Shown here: positions 10,754 through 22,287 of the stretch, piece by piece
Layout of the letters: each line of letters opens with the position of its first letter
Position numbering within the stretch: position 1 is the stretch's first letter
The notes under the pieces: model-generated
The model's input: only the letters and a program-made list of their open reading frames with translations
What the model was told of the DNA's origin: nothing
The model's database searches: none
Translations under genes and position numbers: made by a program
From: Siphonodentalium dalli
Lineage: Eukaryota > Mollusca > Scaphopoda > Gadilida > Siphonodentaliidae
Direction of reading: 5' to 3'
NCBI GenBank assembly: GCA_032622095.1
Contig: CP136066.1
Location: 97,423,319 to 97,487,318 of the forward strand
Length of the DNA stretch: 64,000 nt

Positions 10754-12016
10754 TTAAAGGTCATGGATGGGTTAACCTGTCAGTCATAACAGACTATATT
10801 TCTCTGTACCCCAGATGGGTAATTTTATCCAGTGGTCAGACAGCTATGTTTTATTTCCAAGCAAAGTCCATGCAATGAGGGACTTCGAGATCAGCTGTAG
10901 CTTTGGCCACAGCCGATGTCGGAAATAAGTCTGCGCATTTCCATATCCGAGGATTTCGTATGACGATGACCGCAGCTGCAGCCGTAACGAAGGCCATTTC
11001 AGTATCCAATACAAACAACATGAATTCCCTGTAATTTAATCAACGAATTTGAGGGTCTGGTCTCATATACTATATAGGGTTATCTGTTGATCAGACCCAA
11101 TGCTGTATATTTTATACTTTAAGAGCATTAATAAACATTATTTTATATAGGCCTAGGCATATTAAAAAAAAACATCGAATTAACTATAAACTCCACCATA
11201 AACTTTCCAAAAATAGTTTCATAAAATTAGATAGATAAGTGTTTTCATTAAACAACCATCGAACACAAAGATAAAAATCTACATGTATCAACTACACATT
11301 CACTTTTTTCATTCATTCAATCATTGTCTGCCTTTTTCATTTATTCAGTGTCCGCCATTTTGGATTTGATGAGTAGTACGGGAACTCGCAACAAGGATTT
11401 GGTGGAAACGTGACGCCACATATCCTGGTCATCGTTAACTTCGAGGTCCCATCTCCGGCTGCAACTAGCTGCAGCCGATCTCGAAGTCACTCAATATAAC
11501 ACAGCGAATTAGTTAGATTTCAATGAGACACAAAACGTACCATACTAAAGTCACCATAAAATAATGCCACTACTAATTCAAACTCAGTGTTATGCAGATT
11601 TTGTCAACAAAATATAGTTCTCCGATTGGCCGCGATCTCCCGCCACACCATGATGAAAAATATAGTCTGATATTTCTTGATAGAACTTTTCAATATAAAA
11701 CTCTCTAATATATGCATATGGCAGACAGAGAAATACTCTTTAACGAGTCTTATGATTCATTTAGAGGATTGTTCAGTAAGTTCAATAAAGATCATATTAG
11801 CTGAGCATTCCTACAAATGAATTAATTGGAAGCCAGTAACTATACCTCAATGGGCATTCAGTTTTCAAGGATCTAGTCAGGATTATACCGGTAGGTTTAA
11901 ACTTTGTATTTTTTTTATGAAAACTAGTTTGTTTTTCAAATATTTCTATTGTATAAATATATATGTAACACGCTTGATCCTGGGCATGCTATCTGAAAGA
12001 AATATTATAAAGTTAT
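10754..12016. repeat. Intergenic region with a GACTTCGAGATC inverted-repeat element
   Basis: Inverted ends GACTTCGAGATCAGCTGTAGC (near 10883) and GCTGCAGCCGATCTCGAAGTC (near 11492) bound a candidate element of about 610 bp. The right end also carries its own hairpin built on CGGCTGCA. No coding region is seen; the remainder to 12016 looks unique. Confidence 0.5.
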
Positions 12017-12163
12017 TATACAATGTTGTGTACAGTCTGTGTTTTTCTTGTACGAGTGCAGGTTGTGGTGAATAGTCATATTGGACGTCGAGTCCAATAT
12101 GACTTTTCATCACAACCTGGACGAGTACAAGAAAAACTCATACTGTATACAACATTGTATAAT
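12017..12163. repeat. Long hairpin with GGACGTCGAGTCC apex
   Basis: Arms of about 68 bp fold around GTCGA. Left arm blocks TACAATGTTGTGTACAGT and TTTTTCTTGTAC pair with GTACAAGAAAAA and GTATACAACATTGTA. A second, smaller inverted repeat at about 12430-12497 reuses the apex-side sequence (AAAAAGTCATATTG / CCAATATGACTTTTT), so the two probably belong to one family. Confidence 0.75.
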
Positions 12164-12499
12164 GACATTTTTATTATCCATCTGTATGTTTATCCAAATT
12201 TTGGGAATAAAACTTTTGTGGTTATTTTTGATATTTGTCGGCATTTAATTCTCTATAATAGCCTGTATTTGATCATCAGAAAGCATGATTTGGAACAGTA
12301 AACACGGAAATGAAAAAAAAAACTCAATGTGGAAGTGAAACGTCTGCTAAATCCACCAGTGTTGCGCATGCATCACAATTTCACCGATTCATTTCATCAT
12401 AGTTAATTCGTGACGTCACCGAGTCCCGATAAAAAAGTCATATTGCACACTTGGGAGTCCATTATGACAGTCGGGTGTCCAATATGACTTTTTCCCGGA

Positions 12500-13106
12500 T
12501 TATCACGTGGCGGCTTTTGCCCAATCAGAAATAGTGTTAGTTAATGGATGGATAATAAATTTTTATATCTCTACCAATTGATATATTGCTTCCTTTCAAT
12601 CTGTATATTTTTTTATTTATCTTTTTTTATTTTTATTCCCAATGAATTAGACAGATATAGATATGAAATGAGTATTTCTCTCATCTGAAATTTATAAAAT
12701 GAGTCTTAGAATTTTCAAGACGAGTTTCATAAATTTCATATAAGAGGAACACAAATTTCATATTCTATTTATCATATGACTCGATTTGATTTTTGTGTGA
12801 TATACTGCGCTGACTCGGCAGAAATCGGTTAAACTAAAATAATTCAGGTTAATGAAGCGCTTGCCTGAGACGCTTCATGACGTTATGAAGCGAATGTATG
12901 CATCCGCACATAAAACACAGTTCTGTGGTTCGATCCTAGTTACTGTTTCCAAAAAGATGTTAATGGAATTCCGTATATCACATAATTGTTCAGATACTCT
13001 TGACTTTAGGGAACATTTGCTTCAGGAGGATTTAGAGCTAAAAAATCCTAATATCCCATCACCATGTCAACTGTCACTAAATTCTCCCAACCTGCAAGTT
13101 CATTGA
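12500..13106. other. Intergenic, no gene supported
   Basis: An 84-codon plus-strand ORF (12852-13106) is present but has no recognisable domain and overlaps the boundary of the element that starts at 13107. Nothing else is supported. Confidence 0.4.
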
Positions 13107-13810
13107 TAGTGTTGAAACGTTGATGAATTGTTCACCAAAAGTCGACTCCAGAATCTGAAGTCGATTAGTTGCATTAAATTCAGCACACTATGTTTTAACT
13201 GACAATGTTACAATATAATATACCAACAACGGCAAGGACAGTGTTAAAAGTTAAAACAAAAGCCGCGCTATTTAGTAGAATTACAAAATATACTTACAAA
13301 AACACCGGTTATGAATTTGACAATGTCGCTACTATAAAAAACATCGTTGCGCGATGACCGATCAAAGATAATAGTATCGGCAGCCACGCTTTTAATCCTT
13401 TGATGTTCTTTCAATTTGTGTCACATCACGTCAGTTTAATTGAATACAATAATTATACCAATACGTTTATTTCGTATTCTCATTCACTATGTTTGTAATT
13501 AATTCAGTATGAATATGGACTAATGTAACGCTAAACCAGAAACCTATACACACAAACCAACTTAGCCAAGACACCCGGTATTAGTTAGCTGGATGGATAC
13601 AAATTTAGTAGTACCGCCCACCAGTTTCCATCTTACGATCATAACACCTGCAAAAAATGGGAACAGCAGTAATCTTTTTATAGTACTCAATAGCCACATA
13701 GTAAAATGGAAGTTTTCCACGGGAATGGGTGGATGTTGATTTGTCAACTTTGACTTGATTTTTGACTGTCTATTACTCGACTACGAAAAACCCTAGTCGT
13801 TTCAACACTA
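13107..13810. mobile_element. hAT-like non-autonomous element (TAGTGTTGAAACG ends)
   Basis: A 704-bp segment with termini TAGTGTTGAAACG and CGTTTCAACACTA. The flanks TTCATTGA and TTCGTTAA match at six of eight positions, a weak 8-bp duplication. The TAGTG start fits the hAT terminal consensus. Subterminal GTCGA-type blocks are inverted. No transposase seen. Confidence 0.6.
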
Positions 13811-14709
13811 TTCGTTAAAGTACAATCAACAGACATTTTTAGTGTGCCAGTAATGTTATCATAATAAAATTAATAATATTGAAATAAAACAAAGATGTTT
13901 TAATTAAATTTAGCACTTCATGAATTTATATTTCACTCGGAATCATATTGTGAATGTATTATTCGCCATTTGAACTTGGATTTTAGAAGGCTTTTATGTC
14001 TGGTCCTTTGCCATTCATCATGTGGACATAAAATTTTCAGCTTGTTCGAATGTTTTCAATGAACAAAATACAAATTGAACATATCGGTAAGCGATTAAAT
14101 TATTCATATCGTTTCTGACATATTGTTAATGTTATTGTAAGTACGCCCCTTTATGAATGTTGGGAACAGCGTAGACTCTTGACAGATGAGAGATGATCGC
14201 TTCTGTGTCACCAAGTGCAGGCGTATTTTTTAAATTGTTCTATTTTAGATGCACATGAATTTGACCTAGAACTTTGCAGCTAATCGAAAATACACTTTGA
14301 AGAATTGACCAATCAAGTCAACAGAAGGTGTTATTAGTTACTAACTAATAACACATGCAATTATGAACCACCCAAAGCCCAATAAAAGGTACAATTCATA
14401 TGACAAAGCAATATATAAAAATTAGAGCATTGTAAATGCAATATAAATAATATTGTAAACTTGATATGTCACTTGTATTTCTAGATAGATAGCATTATAT
14501 GTGTTGATAGCTTTATAATTCCATGTATTGCCTTTGATAAACATAGGACTGGCCATGATGTCTTCCTGTTTGTCCCAGCAGCATATAACTCAATAATTAA
14601 AATTGGTTGCCAGTAGACTTAGACCTCAAAGTTCTTGCTTTTATATCTAAATTGTTTCTATAAACACTTATATTGAAAAATGCACTACAAGTATGCTTGC
14701 TATTTTTAC
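13811..14709. other. Intergenic, one short perfect palindrome
   Basis: Apart from a 27-nt perfect palindrome at 14329-14355 (arms GTGTTATTAGTTA around one C), I see no gene or element. Confidence 0.5.
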
Positions 14710-14963
14710 CAAGCCTTGAAATAGGGTGTCTGTCATTTGCAGAATGAGGTCCCCAGAGGGTGAATTTAGTGATGCTACCCCGCATAGTGGGCTAGCATCA
14801 CCAAATTCACCCTCTGGGAACCTCATTCTGCTGAGGTGTAAGCAGAATGAGGTCCCCAGAGGGTGAATTTGGTGATGCTAGCCTGCTATGCGGGGTAGCA
14901 TCACTAAATTCACCCTCTGGGGACCTCATTCTGCAAATGACAGACACCCTATTTCAAGGCTTG
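14710..14963. mobile_element. Double-palindrome element, core-less form
   Basis: A 254-bp element made of two CAGAATGAGGTCC palindromes joined directly by CTGAGGTGTAAG, without the 190-bp core of the full form. Ends are CAAGCCTTGAAATAG and CTATTTCAAGGCTTG. It is flanked by a perfect 8-bp duplication ATTTTTAC (14702-14709, 14964-14971), which proves mobility of the deleted form. ORFs on both strands are palindrome arms. Confidence 0.9.
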
Positions 14964-15080
14964 ATTTTTACCCAGCTTGTATGTTTTCCTTTGAAACAGT
15001 TTTATTTTTTTGGTGTTGAAATAATATTTGTGAGTCAAGGCCATATGTATGAAAAGATAAATACATTTATTACATTCCTA

Positions 15081-15293
15081 CAGTAATGCCCTAAATAATC
15101 CACCCCTTAACCACATCAGAATTATGGGTAACTTTTCAGGTTTTAGTTGGAAATATGGCTTGTTGCCATTCATCAGAAAGCTCTCAGTGAAAGCTTTCCG
15201 ATGAATGGCAACAAGCCATATTTCCGACTAAATCCTGAAAAGTTACCCATAATTCAGCTATGGTTAAGGGGTCGATTACTTAGGGCATTACCG
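15081..15293. mobile_element. Palindromic TA-flanked MITE, copy C
   Basis: A 213-bp near-complete palindrome of the CAGTAATGCCCTAA family with TA on both sides (15079-15080, 15294-15295). Confidence 0.88.
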
Positions 15294-15486
15294 TATGTGT
15301 GATTTATCTTGGTTTCTCAAGTGATTATAAACGATAATTTCACTTGTGAATCATGTCACTTTAACTAGCATGTTATGTATCCATATGCGCTTTAGAAATG
15401 TATGCTTCATAGGTATATATAAGTAATATTCAGATTTTCAGGTAAAGATGTTTATAGTGGAATATTATTAACAGAATAACCACTTG

Positions 15487-15613
15487 ATTGAACTGGAGAC
15501 ATGATATAATTCATTCGAGGCAGGGACTATCTTGTAAAACACTCGAGCGCAATACGCTCTTGTGTATGTACAACGTTCCTGCCTATCATGAATTATTTCA
15601 CATCACCAGTTAA
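15487..15613. repeat. Imperfect hairpin
   Basis: Arms of about 36 bp (AACTGGAGACATGATATAAT against ATTATTTCACATCACCAGTT) enclose a small GAGCGCAATACGCTC hairpin. It is a candidate MITE; no target duplication was recognised. Confidence 0.55.
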
Positions 15614-15837
15614 ATTAAGTGCTTATTTGCTATGTATTCTTGTACAAGCTTATTCAGAACATTTAAAGATTTGATAGTTTTGTTTTTGGGTGTTAAAATA
15701 AAATTTGTGAGTGGAGGCCTTATGGCTGAAAACATATAATATGTTATTCTGGTTATTTAATATTTAAAGCGACATTGATAAATTACCTTACAAATAGTGG
15801 ACAACTTCTAAAGCTCTTGGTTGACAGAGAAGGTAGT

Positions 15838-15988
15838 CTAGCCTTGAAATAGTGTGTCTGTCATTTGCAGAATGAGGTCCCCAGAGGGTGAATTTAGTGA
15901 TGCTACCCCACATAGCGGGGTAGCATCACTAAATTCACCCTCTGGGGACCTCATTCTGCAAATGACAGACACACTATTTCAAGGCTTG
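15838..15988. mobile_element. Single-palindrome element, perfect 70-bp arms
   Basis: Arms at 15840-15909 and 15917-15986 are identical over 70 bp around the loop ACATAGC. Ends are CTAGCCTTGAAATAG and CTATTTCAAGGCTTG. A perfect 8-bp duplication AAGGTAGT flanks it (15830-15837, 15989-15996). It corresponds to one palindromic module of the larger elements at 8623, 9313 and 14710. Confidence 0.93.
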
Positions 15989-15999
15989 AAGGTAGTAGT

Positions 16000-16980
16000 T
16001 TTCTTTATGAAGCTTTCCGTTGTTATACAACTCTGACATATTTTGGTTGAAACTGTGGAAATCATTTATCATTTTTAGGTGACCTAAATGTTTACAATTT
16101 GGTTTTTAACACATTTTCCCTCAACAAGTAATAATAAGCGCATATTTGGCTTTTTCATTCTATGACAGACAAAAGTAGTAATTGTCCTTGATAAGCGTTC
16201 CATCATCATACAACTTTGAGATTTGTTGTTTACATTGTAGATTTAATGAATTATCCCTCCTTTATCACGTTTTGGTAAACAATTTGTGTGAAATTTGCTT
16301 TCTAATGCATCTCTCCTTGAGATATAAGCCACCTGTAAAGATTTTGTCGACATTTTGCAGTTTTGAATCTGGAATAAATTTTTAACACTTTACTAAATAT
16401 TCTATTACGATTGGTTCCCTTAGGAAATGTTCAGATAAAAAGTTTGACAAATGGTATCATGCTGCTTCTTAAGCTTATTATCAGAACACTTCCCACCAAT
16501 TAATAAGATTCTTTCTGCATTTGTATTAAGTGTCGTCTGTTTGTTATCTGCTTATATTTCCTGAACACCCCTCCAGATGAATAATAGACAATTCCAATGG
16601 ATTATCCCATGACAGTGTTTGGCACAAGGATACTACTGTTGTATTTATTGTTAGTGATCTCATGTGAGATAATCAGTGCAGCTTTATATTTATATCACAT
16701 GTTGCTCTCTAGGATTAAATCAAAACTGCATTAATTAATTACTCACATGAAGTTGTGTAAGTTGAAAGTTCCATCCATGACATTAAATTAGAATAATTTC
16801 TTTAGTTTATGTTTCACTGAATTCATAATATTTATAATCTAGCATAATATTAGCATGTTCTAGTCATTATTCATATTTTATTTATACGGAGTATGTTATT
16901 ATTCAATTGAAACTTAAATGTGATGTTTGAAAGTGTCTTCCACACAGCTGTATGATTGCCTGCATTTTAATCCTTTCATG
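16000..16980. repeat. Intergenic with one dispersed repeat
   Basis: About 16425-16600 is a copy of the repeat at 10185-10350 (GTTCAGATAA, CTTCCCACCAATTAATAAG, CCAGATGAATAATAGACAAT). No gene is recognised in the rest. Confidence 0.6.
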
Positions 16981-17172
16981 ACGGGACTGGGCTGGTGTAG
17001 CATTAAAGATCCTGTGCCATTGCATTCTCTTATCTATGTTTAAGGTAAATATTGTTTGGCCAATGTGTTCTCTTATATATGCAAGGCTCCCTTATGGTAG
17101 ACTCGGATATTTAAGAGAATGCATTGGCACAGGAATTTCACAAAATTTCAGGAAGCTCCAGTCATGGAAGGG
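16981..17172. mobile_element. TTAA-flanked MITE, CCCTTTCATGA family, copy 3
   Basis: Flanked by TTAA at 16977-16980 and 17173-17176, with ends TCCTTTCATGACGGGA and CAGTCATGGAAGGG. It is shorter than copy 2 because one internal hairpin is missing. Confidence 0.82.
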
Positions 17173-17252
17173 TTAAGCTAAATTATTCAATATTTACTGA
17201 GAAATAATGAGATTAATTTGAGTTATTTTTTTTTTTCAGAAGCTAACACATT

Positions 17253-17410
17253 CAGTAAAGCCCTAATTAATCCACTCCTTAACCAAAGCAGAATTATGGG
17301 TAATTTTTCACGATTCGATGAATGGCAACAAGCCATATTTCCGACTAAATCCTGAAAAATTACCCATAATTCTGCTTTGGTTAAGGAGTCGATTAATTAG
17401 GGCATTACTG
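17253..17410. mobile_element. Palindromic TA-flanked MITE, copy D
   Basis: A 158-bp member of the family (CAGTAAAGCCCTAATTAATC start, GGGCATTACTG end followed by TA). Part of the left arm next to the apex is deleted. Confidence 0.85.
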
Positions 17411-17619
17411 TATGAATATAACATACAATGGTATGAACTCTATTGGTGTGTGTTAACACTATTATCAACAAGATGGTACGGTACACCGTTGGATACCAAT
17501 TATAAATTTTCATGTTTAACCAAGTCTAATTTCATAATCTTTTCACATAAAAAAAAAGAAGAAACCCAGACTCATTTAAAACTGGTAAAAAAAAGTACTA
17601 ATTGGCCTCTGATGGTGCT

Positions 17620-17940
17620 CTCTCTCATATGTGACCGTCATATCAAAACCAGTTGTAAGTCGAATAATATTTTATTTGAGTTTTTCGTTGCATGCTATAG
17701 AGTGTGATAAGAGCTTTACAAAGGTCACACACTTAAGGGGGTACCTTTTTACAAACTTCACTTTATGCAACTTTATGTCGACAGAGTTGAGCTATATACA
17801 ATTGTGTCAAAAACAAAAAAATCAAAAAAAATCGGATTTTTTGCATTTTTATTATGTTTTATGTATTTTCTCAGTATTAGAAATCCTGACTTACGACTGG
17901 TTTTGATATGGCGTGTCACATATGGCCACACTCTCATTCA
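17620..17940. repeat. Inverted repeat with CATATGTGAC ends
   Basis: Two arms of about 37 bp (CATATGTGACCGTCATATCA at 17628 and its complement ending near 17931) are separated by about 240 bp. This looks like a small TIR element, but I could not define the target duplication. Overlapping ORFs are not supported as genes. Confidence 0.6.
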
Positions 17941-18528
17941 TCTGCAAATACCTTTATGTATACATATATGTTATGTTATTTCACATGCTATGCACATTGT
18001 ATGTATTATAGCCAGGGAGCTCTGAGTTCAAAGGGTAATAAATATAGGATACTTTGGATCAAACTTTGTCAGTTAAAATAAAATTGGGAATTGAGGATTT
18101 TGAAGAACTCACATTTGTTTTGACACTAAACCATTAAAAATGTCCTAAGCCAATTTTCATCTTCCATGCAAATAAATCATGAAAATTCATTGCTATGAAC
18201 AACATATTCTAACACGTCGACATCACGAAGCCCCCAAAATAACATCCAAACTAATACAATTAATGTTGTCTAATAGACAGGTGTAGCGGAGCAGGGGGGC
18301 ATGTAGGGGGTCCAGCCTCCCCTCTGTATTGTCATTGACTGACACCTGCATAAATGCATATACCAGTCCTTCCCAGGAGACAGAAGCGATTGCTCTCGCA
18401 CTCGTAATTTTCAATTCATGGGTGCTAAAATTTCCTCATGGGAAGGACTGCATTTTCATGTATTGACCTTTTCGAAAAGTGTCCTTCTGAAATCTGTGCT
18501 GTAGGGTTTACACAAAATATATTTCTCT
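17941..18528. other. Intergenic, nothing recognised
   Basis: No gene, array or clear inverted repeat seen in this stretch. Confidence 0.4.
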
Positions 18529-18532
18529 TTTA

Positions 18533-19647
18533 CACCCAGTTCAGACAGACGTGCTATCGAAGCGTCAAATTCAATTGTGCCATATATTTTATTTTGATGC
18601 AACGATAACACGTCTGAATCATATAAGTTTCTTCAGACGGAATTAATTCATCAGACGAATTTAAATCATGTTTGATTCAGACACACACACTATCGACGCG
18701 TCAAATTCAATTCTTCGGCACTTTCCATGATATACTAATGAGGAAATCACCCGCCGTCGAGGGGAAAACCTCAAGCATGACATTATTAACGGACTGCTCT
18801 TTCAAGTTCAACAAGTATAGTTCATATTTTGAGTGGCATGTGTTTTCGGTCACGCATGCATACTTCAGGAAATATATGATATTTGTAGTAGTACACCCAA
18901 CTCAATAATCTTAGATAAAAATATATACTTTTATTTTAAATCTCTGTAGGCTTGTAAACTCGCACTGTGTATGTATGGTAAAGTCACATTTCCAAATTAT
19001 TATTATTTTATTTTTTTTCAATCCAGGAGGGGCATGGCTGTATTGGTGATGGGCTACATGGTGTGCGCATTCGACTTATATACATATTATATGCATAGAT
19101 TATGCTTATCTGTGGCTATATATGTATGTTTCAATATAATGTATTGCAAATTTGAAATGGGGGTAAATATGCTCCCATCAAGTTGACCATGTAGGCATGA
19201 CCTTAAATTTCAAATAATTTTAAACAGCCATTTAATATTTGCATTAGAATAGTAAATACCACTAATTGTACATGGACAACTCTTGAGTTGCGACAAAGGA
19301 TAGCCTAAATGGGATCAGAAATATTCCAAAACATGTGGGGGTTTTCCGCGACTAGATTTAAGATCGAACACATGCGCTGCATATGTAGGCCTATATGATA
19401 TATACATGATCCTGTGTGTGTAGACTTTGCTCAGAGACAGAAACGAATAACCATGCGTTTACAATTATGAACATGTACCATGTTCTGACATCCAGTACTG
19501 GCAGTAGTATGCATGTTTCACAGTTTTGAATTAAAATTGACACGTCTATAGTACGTCTGTCTGAATGGAAACTCATTTGGACAGACAATCGATGAAATTA
19601 ATGAATTAAATTTGATGCGTTTTTAGCACGTCTGTCTGAACCGGGTG
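18533..19647. mobile_element. TIR element with GTTCAGACAGACGTGCTA ends
   Basis: A 1,115-bp element with CACCCAGTTCAGACAGACGT at the left and the complementary ACGTCTGTCTGAACCGGGTG at the right, TIRs of about 45 bp, flanked by TTTA at 18529-18532 and 19648-19651. CGTCTGAA and CAGACG motifs recur in the subterminal regions. No transposase is seen. Superfamily uncertain. Confidence 0.75.
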
Positions 19648-19770
19648 TTTAGCAGATTATGTGTCAATTGTTCGTATTATGCATGTTTCTATTTAAATGT
19701 AACTGTCCTGAAATATAAGCCATATGTTTGTTGTGCTGAATAGAATTATATACAGGTTTCATTTTTGGGG

Positions 19771-20615
19771 TAGGCCCCTGCAGATATTCGATATTTGTGT
19801 TATTCAATTCAACTTCGATATTCGATTCAAATTTCACTCCACTTTGAAACAAGAATAGTAATTCTGAATACTTAAAAACAGTTAATGTGAACATAATGCA
19901 ATTGTCGGTGACATTTTAATTGCAACTATGCTGCGAAGTATAAAAGGTAGCTACATTCGTAATTATTATTCCCTCAAAATCTACCATTTTAACAACTTTA
20001 ACTGTTCTAATATACTTTTTTCGCCACCGTGAATATAATTTATTCTGAGGACATTCAGTTGGAAATGGAAAGATAATTCATGCACAATTATGTCTAACAG
20101 TACGTCACATGACCGCCCATACACACAATTAGATGTATTAATTTTTTTTTTTTTATTTACCACACACGAAAATTTACGAAATGGTATTTTTCCAAATTGT
20201 TTCTTATATTTTGAACAAATAATGCCTTTAATGGCCGATCCACCATTCACAAAAACGGTGACATGTTTTATGTTAAAATAGATCATTCAGACATACCGAC
20301 GAAACATATCTTGACCAAGATTGTTAAATATTTTATACGTTTTCAAATTTTGCAGGAGCTGATCAAAATTTTAATAAAAACCCATTATTCGCAGGGCCTA
20401 CAGTAATGCCCTAATTAATCGACTGCTTAACCACAGCAGAATTATGGGTAACTTTTCAGGATTTAGTCGGAAATATGGCTTGTTGCCATTCATCGGAAAG
20501 CTCTCCCCGAGAGTTTTCCGATGAATGGCAACAAGCCATATTTCCGACTAAATCCTGAAAAGTTTCCCATAATTTTGCTGTGGTTAAGCAGTCGATTAAT
20601 TAGGGCATTACTGTA
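19771..20615. mobile_element. hAT-like element (TAGGCCC ends), copy 2, hosting a MITE at its right tip
   Basis: Starts TAGGCCCCTGC and ends ATTATTCGCAGGGCCTA. Flanks TTTTGGGG (19763-19770) and TGTTGGGG (20616-20623) fit an 8-bp duplication with one mismatch, but only if the palindromic MITE at 20401-20613 is removed from the terminal TA. Subterminal TATTCGAT repeats match copy 1. No transposase found. Confidence 0.72.
20401..20613. mobile_element. Palindromic TA-flanked MITE, copy E
   Basis: A 213-bp near-perfect palindrome (CAGTAATGCCCTAATTAATC to GGGCATTACTG) with TA on both sides (20399-20400, 20614-20615). It sits in the terminal TA of the hAT-like element. Confidence 0.92.
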
Positions 20616-20623
20616 TGTTGGGG

Positions 20624-21111
20624 TTTGGAAATATGAATGAATCTTGAATGTAATGTACATAGACATAACTTATTGAAATAGCTTGCTGCATGGGTCTGTT
20701 TTGCAATAAAAATCAAATTTTTAGTCGAGGAGACTTTAAATCTGTTGTACATTCTTGTTTGACAATTTGAAAGGTTTGAGACTTGTTTTTAAGATTGATT
20801 TTCATTTTTATCATATTTGTTTGCAATTAAAAGTTTGAACATTCTTTAGTTTTGTGTCTGATATTTAATCGATGCTGTTTCCAAAACAGTGAACATTGTT
20901 CTGTGAGTATCAATCCTGGATGACAGCAAATTGGTGTTACCTTTCTGCAAACCTGACTTTATAGTCAGATATCCACATCTTGTGAAAATTAAGCTATACT
21001 GTTAAAATAAAGTTAAGCACCCCCCCCCCCCCCTACCCTTTTGTATATGAAGTATGTAATCCTAGCCACGAAAGACAAGAATGTTTATTTAAACTTTTTA
21101 TTAGCTCAACT
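20624..21111. other. Intergenic, poly-C tract
   Basis: No gene seen. A run of 14 C lies at 21020-21033. Confidence 0.5.
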
Positions 21112-22287
21112 TGATGGTCAAGTTTGAGCTATTGCCATGGGTTGGTGTCCATCGTCCTTTTCGTACCCTACAGACCACATCTTTCATTCGATCATCACCA
21201 CCAAACTTCATATGAATCTTCGGGGTGACCTCTAGATGGGAGCTATCATTTGTTAAAAAACATGGCCGCCAGAAGCCATCTTGGATTTCAAATTTTATTC
21301 CATCCTGCAGCCCACATTTATTGGAGAATTGTTTTTTTAAAATTTACAGGCATGTTTAGGATCATCTCTAGATGGGAGCTATCGATAGTGAACAATTTTC
21401 GATGAAAAACATGGCCACTGGCAGCCATCTTGGATTTTACTCTAAATCCTTTGCCACACCCTACAGTCCACATCACTCATTCAATCATCACCAAACTTCA
21501 TATGGATCTTCGGGGTGACTTCTAGATGGGAGCCATCAATTTTTTTCCGGAATTTGTTGAACATCATGGCCGCGAGCAGACATCTTGTATTTTACTCTTT
21601 TTATGACTAAATCCTTTGGCCTGTAGGGTGGGCCACTTGCCTCATCCAATCATCACCAAACTTGATAGGTATCTTCAAGGGAGTCGTCATTTTTTTTTCT
21701 TCAGAAACTCAAAGAATTGTTTTGAAAATTTAAAGGCATGTTTTGATCACCTCTTGGTAGGAGCTATCAAATTTGAGCGATTTTCGATGGAAAACATGGC
21801 CGCCACCAGATATCTTGGATTTTACTCTTTGCATGACTAATCCTTTGGCACATCCTACAGACCACATCCCTCATCACCAAACTTCATATGGATCTTTGGG
21901 TGACCACTAAATGGGAGCCAAATTATTTTCTCGTATTTCATTGAAAAAAACATGGCTGCCAAATGGCCATCTTGGATTTTACTCTCTGTATGACTAAATC
22001 GGCGCGCCCAAGAGGCAACTCTCTCATCCGATCAGCGCCAAACTTCATATGGATCTTCGGAGTGACCTCTATATGGGAGTCATCTCGGATAATACTCTTT
22101 TGGCATTGTGGGGATACAATTTTGACTGCATCATTTGGCACTCCAACAGCCGAACTTTTTGGATCTTCAGGGTAACATCTAGTTACTTAAGCATATAAAC
22201 TGTCTGAGTTCCCTATCGCTCTATGGACTGTAATATGGGATGATCTCATTTCCAAGTTGAGCTACAGTGTCATTGACACTTTCATTG
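21112..22287 (+). mobile_element. TAGCTCAACTT element with tandem units, copy 1
   Basis: The left end forms a hairpin (TAGCTCAACTT ... AAGTTTGAGCTA) and leads into GCTATTGCCATGG. The right end is AGTTGAGCTACAG followed by the 15-nt palindrome AGTGTCATTGACACT. Between them are degenerate units of about 160 bp with GCCATCTTGGATTTTACTC and CCAAACTTCATATGGATCTT. Three further elements have the same ends (23872-24880 inverted, 37214-41681 interrupted, 42711-43533). Confidence 0.78.

Noticed and set aside
12852-13106. 84-codon ORF
   Set aside because: No homology recognised, and its end abuts a transposon terminus. A captured exon cannot be excluded but is not supported.
14597-15086. ORFs with RSPEGEFGDA-type repeats near 14.6-16.0 kb
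   Set aside because: They are read-through of the palindromic element arms, present on both strands.
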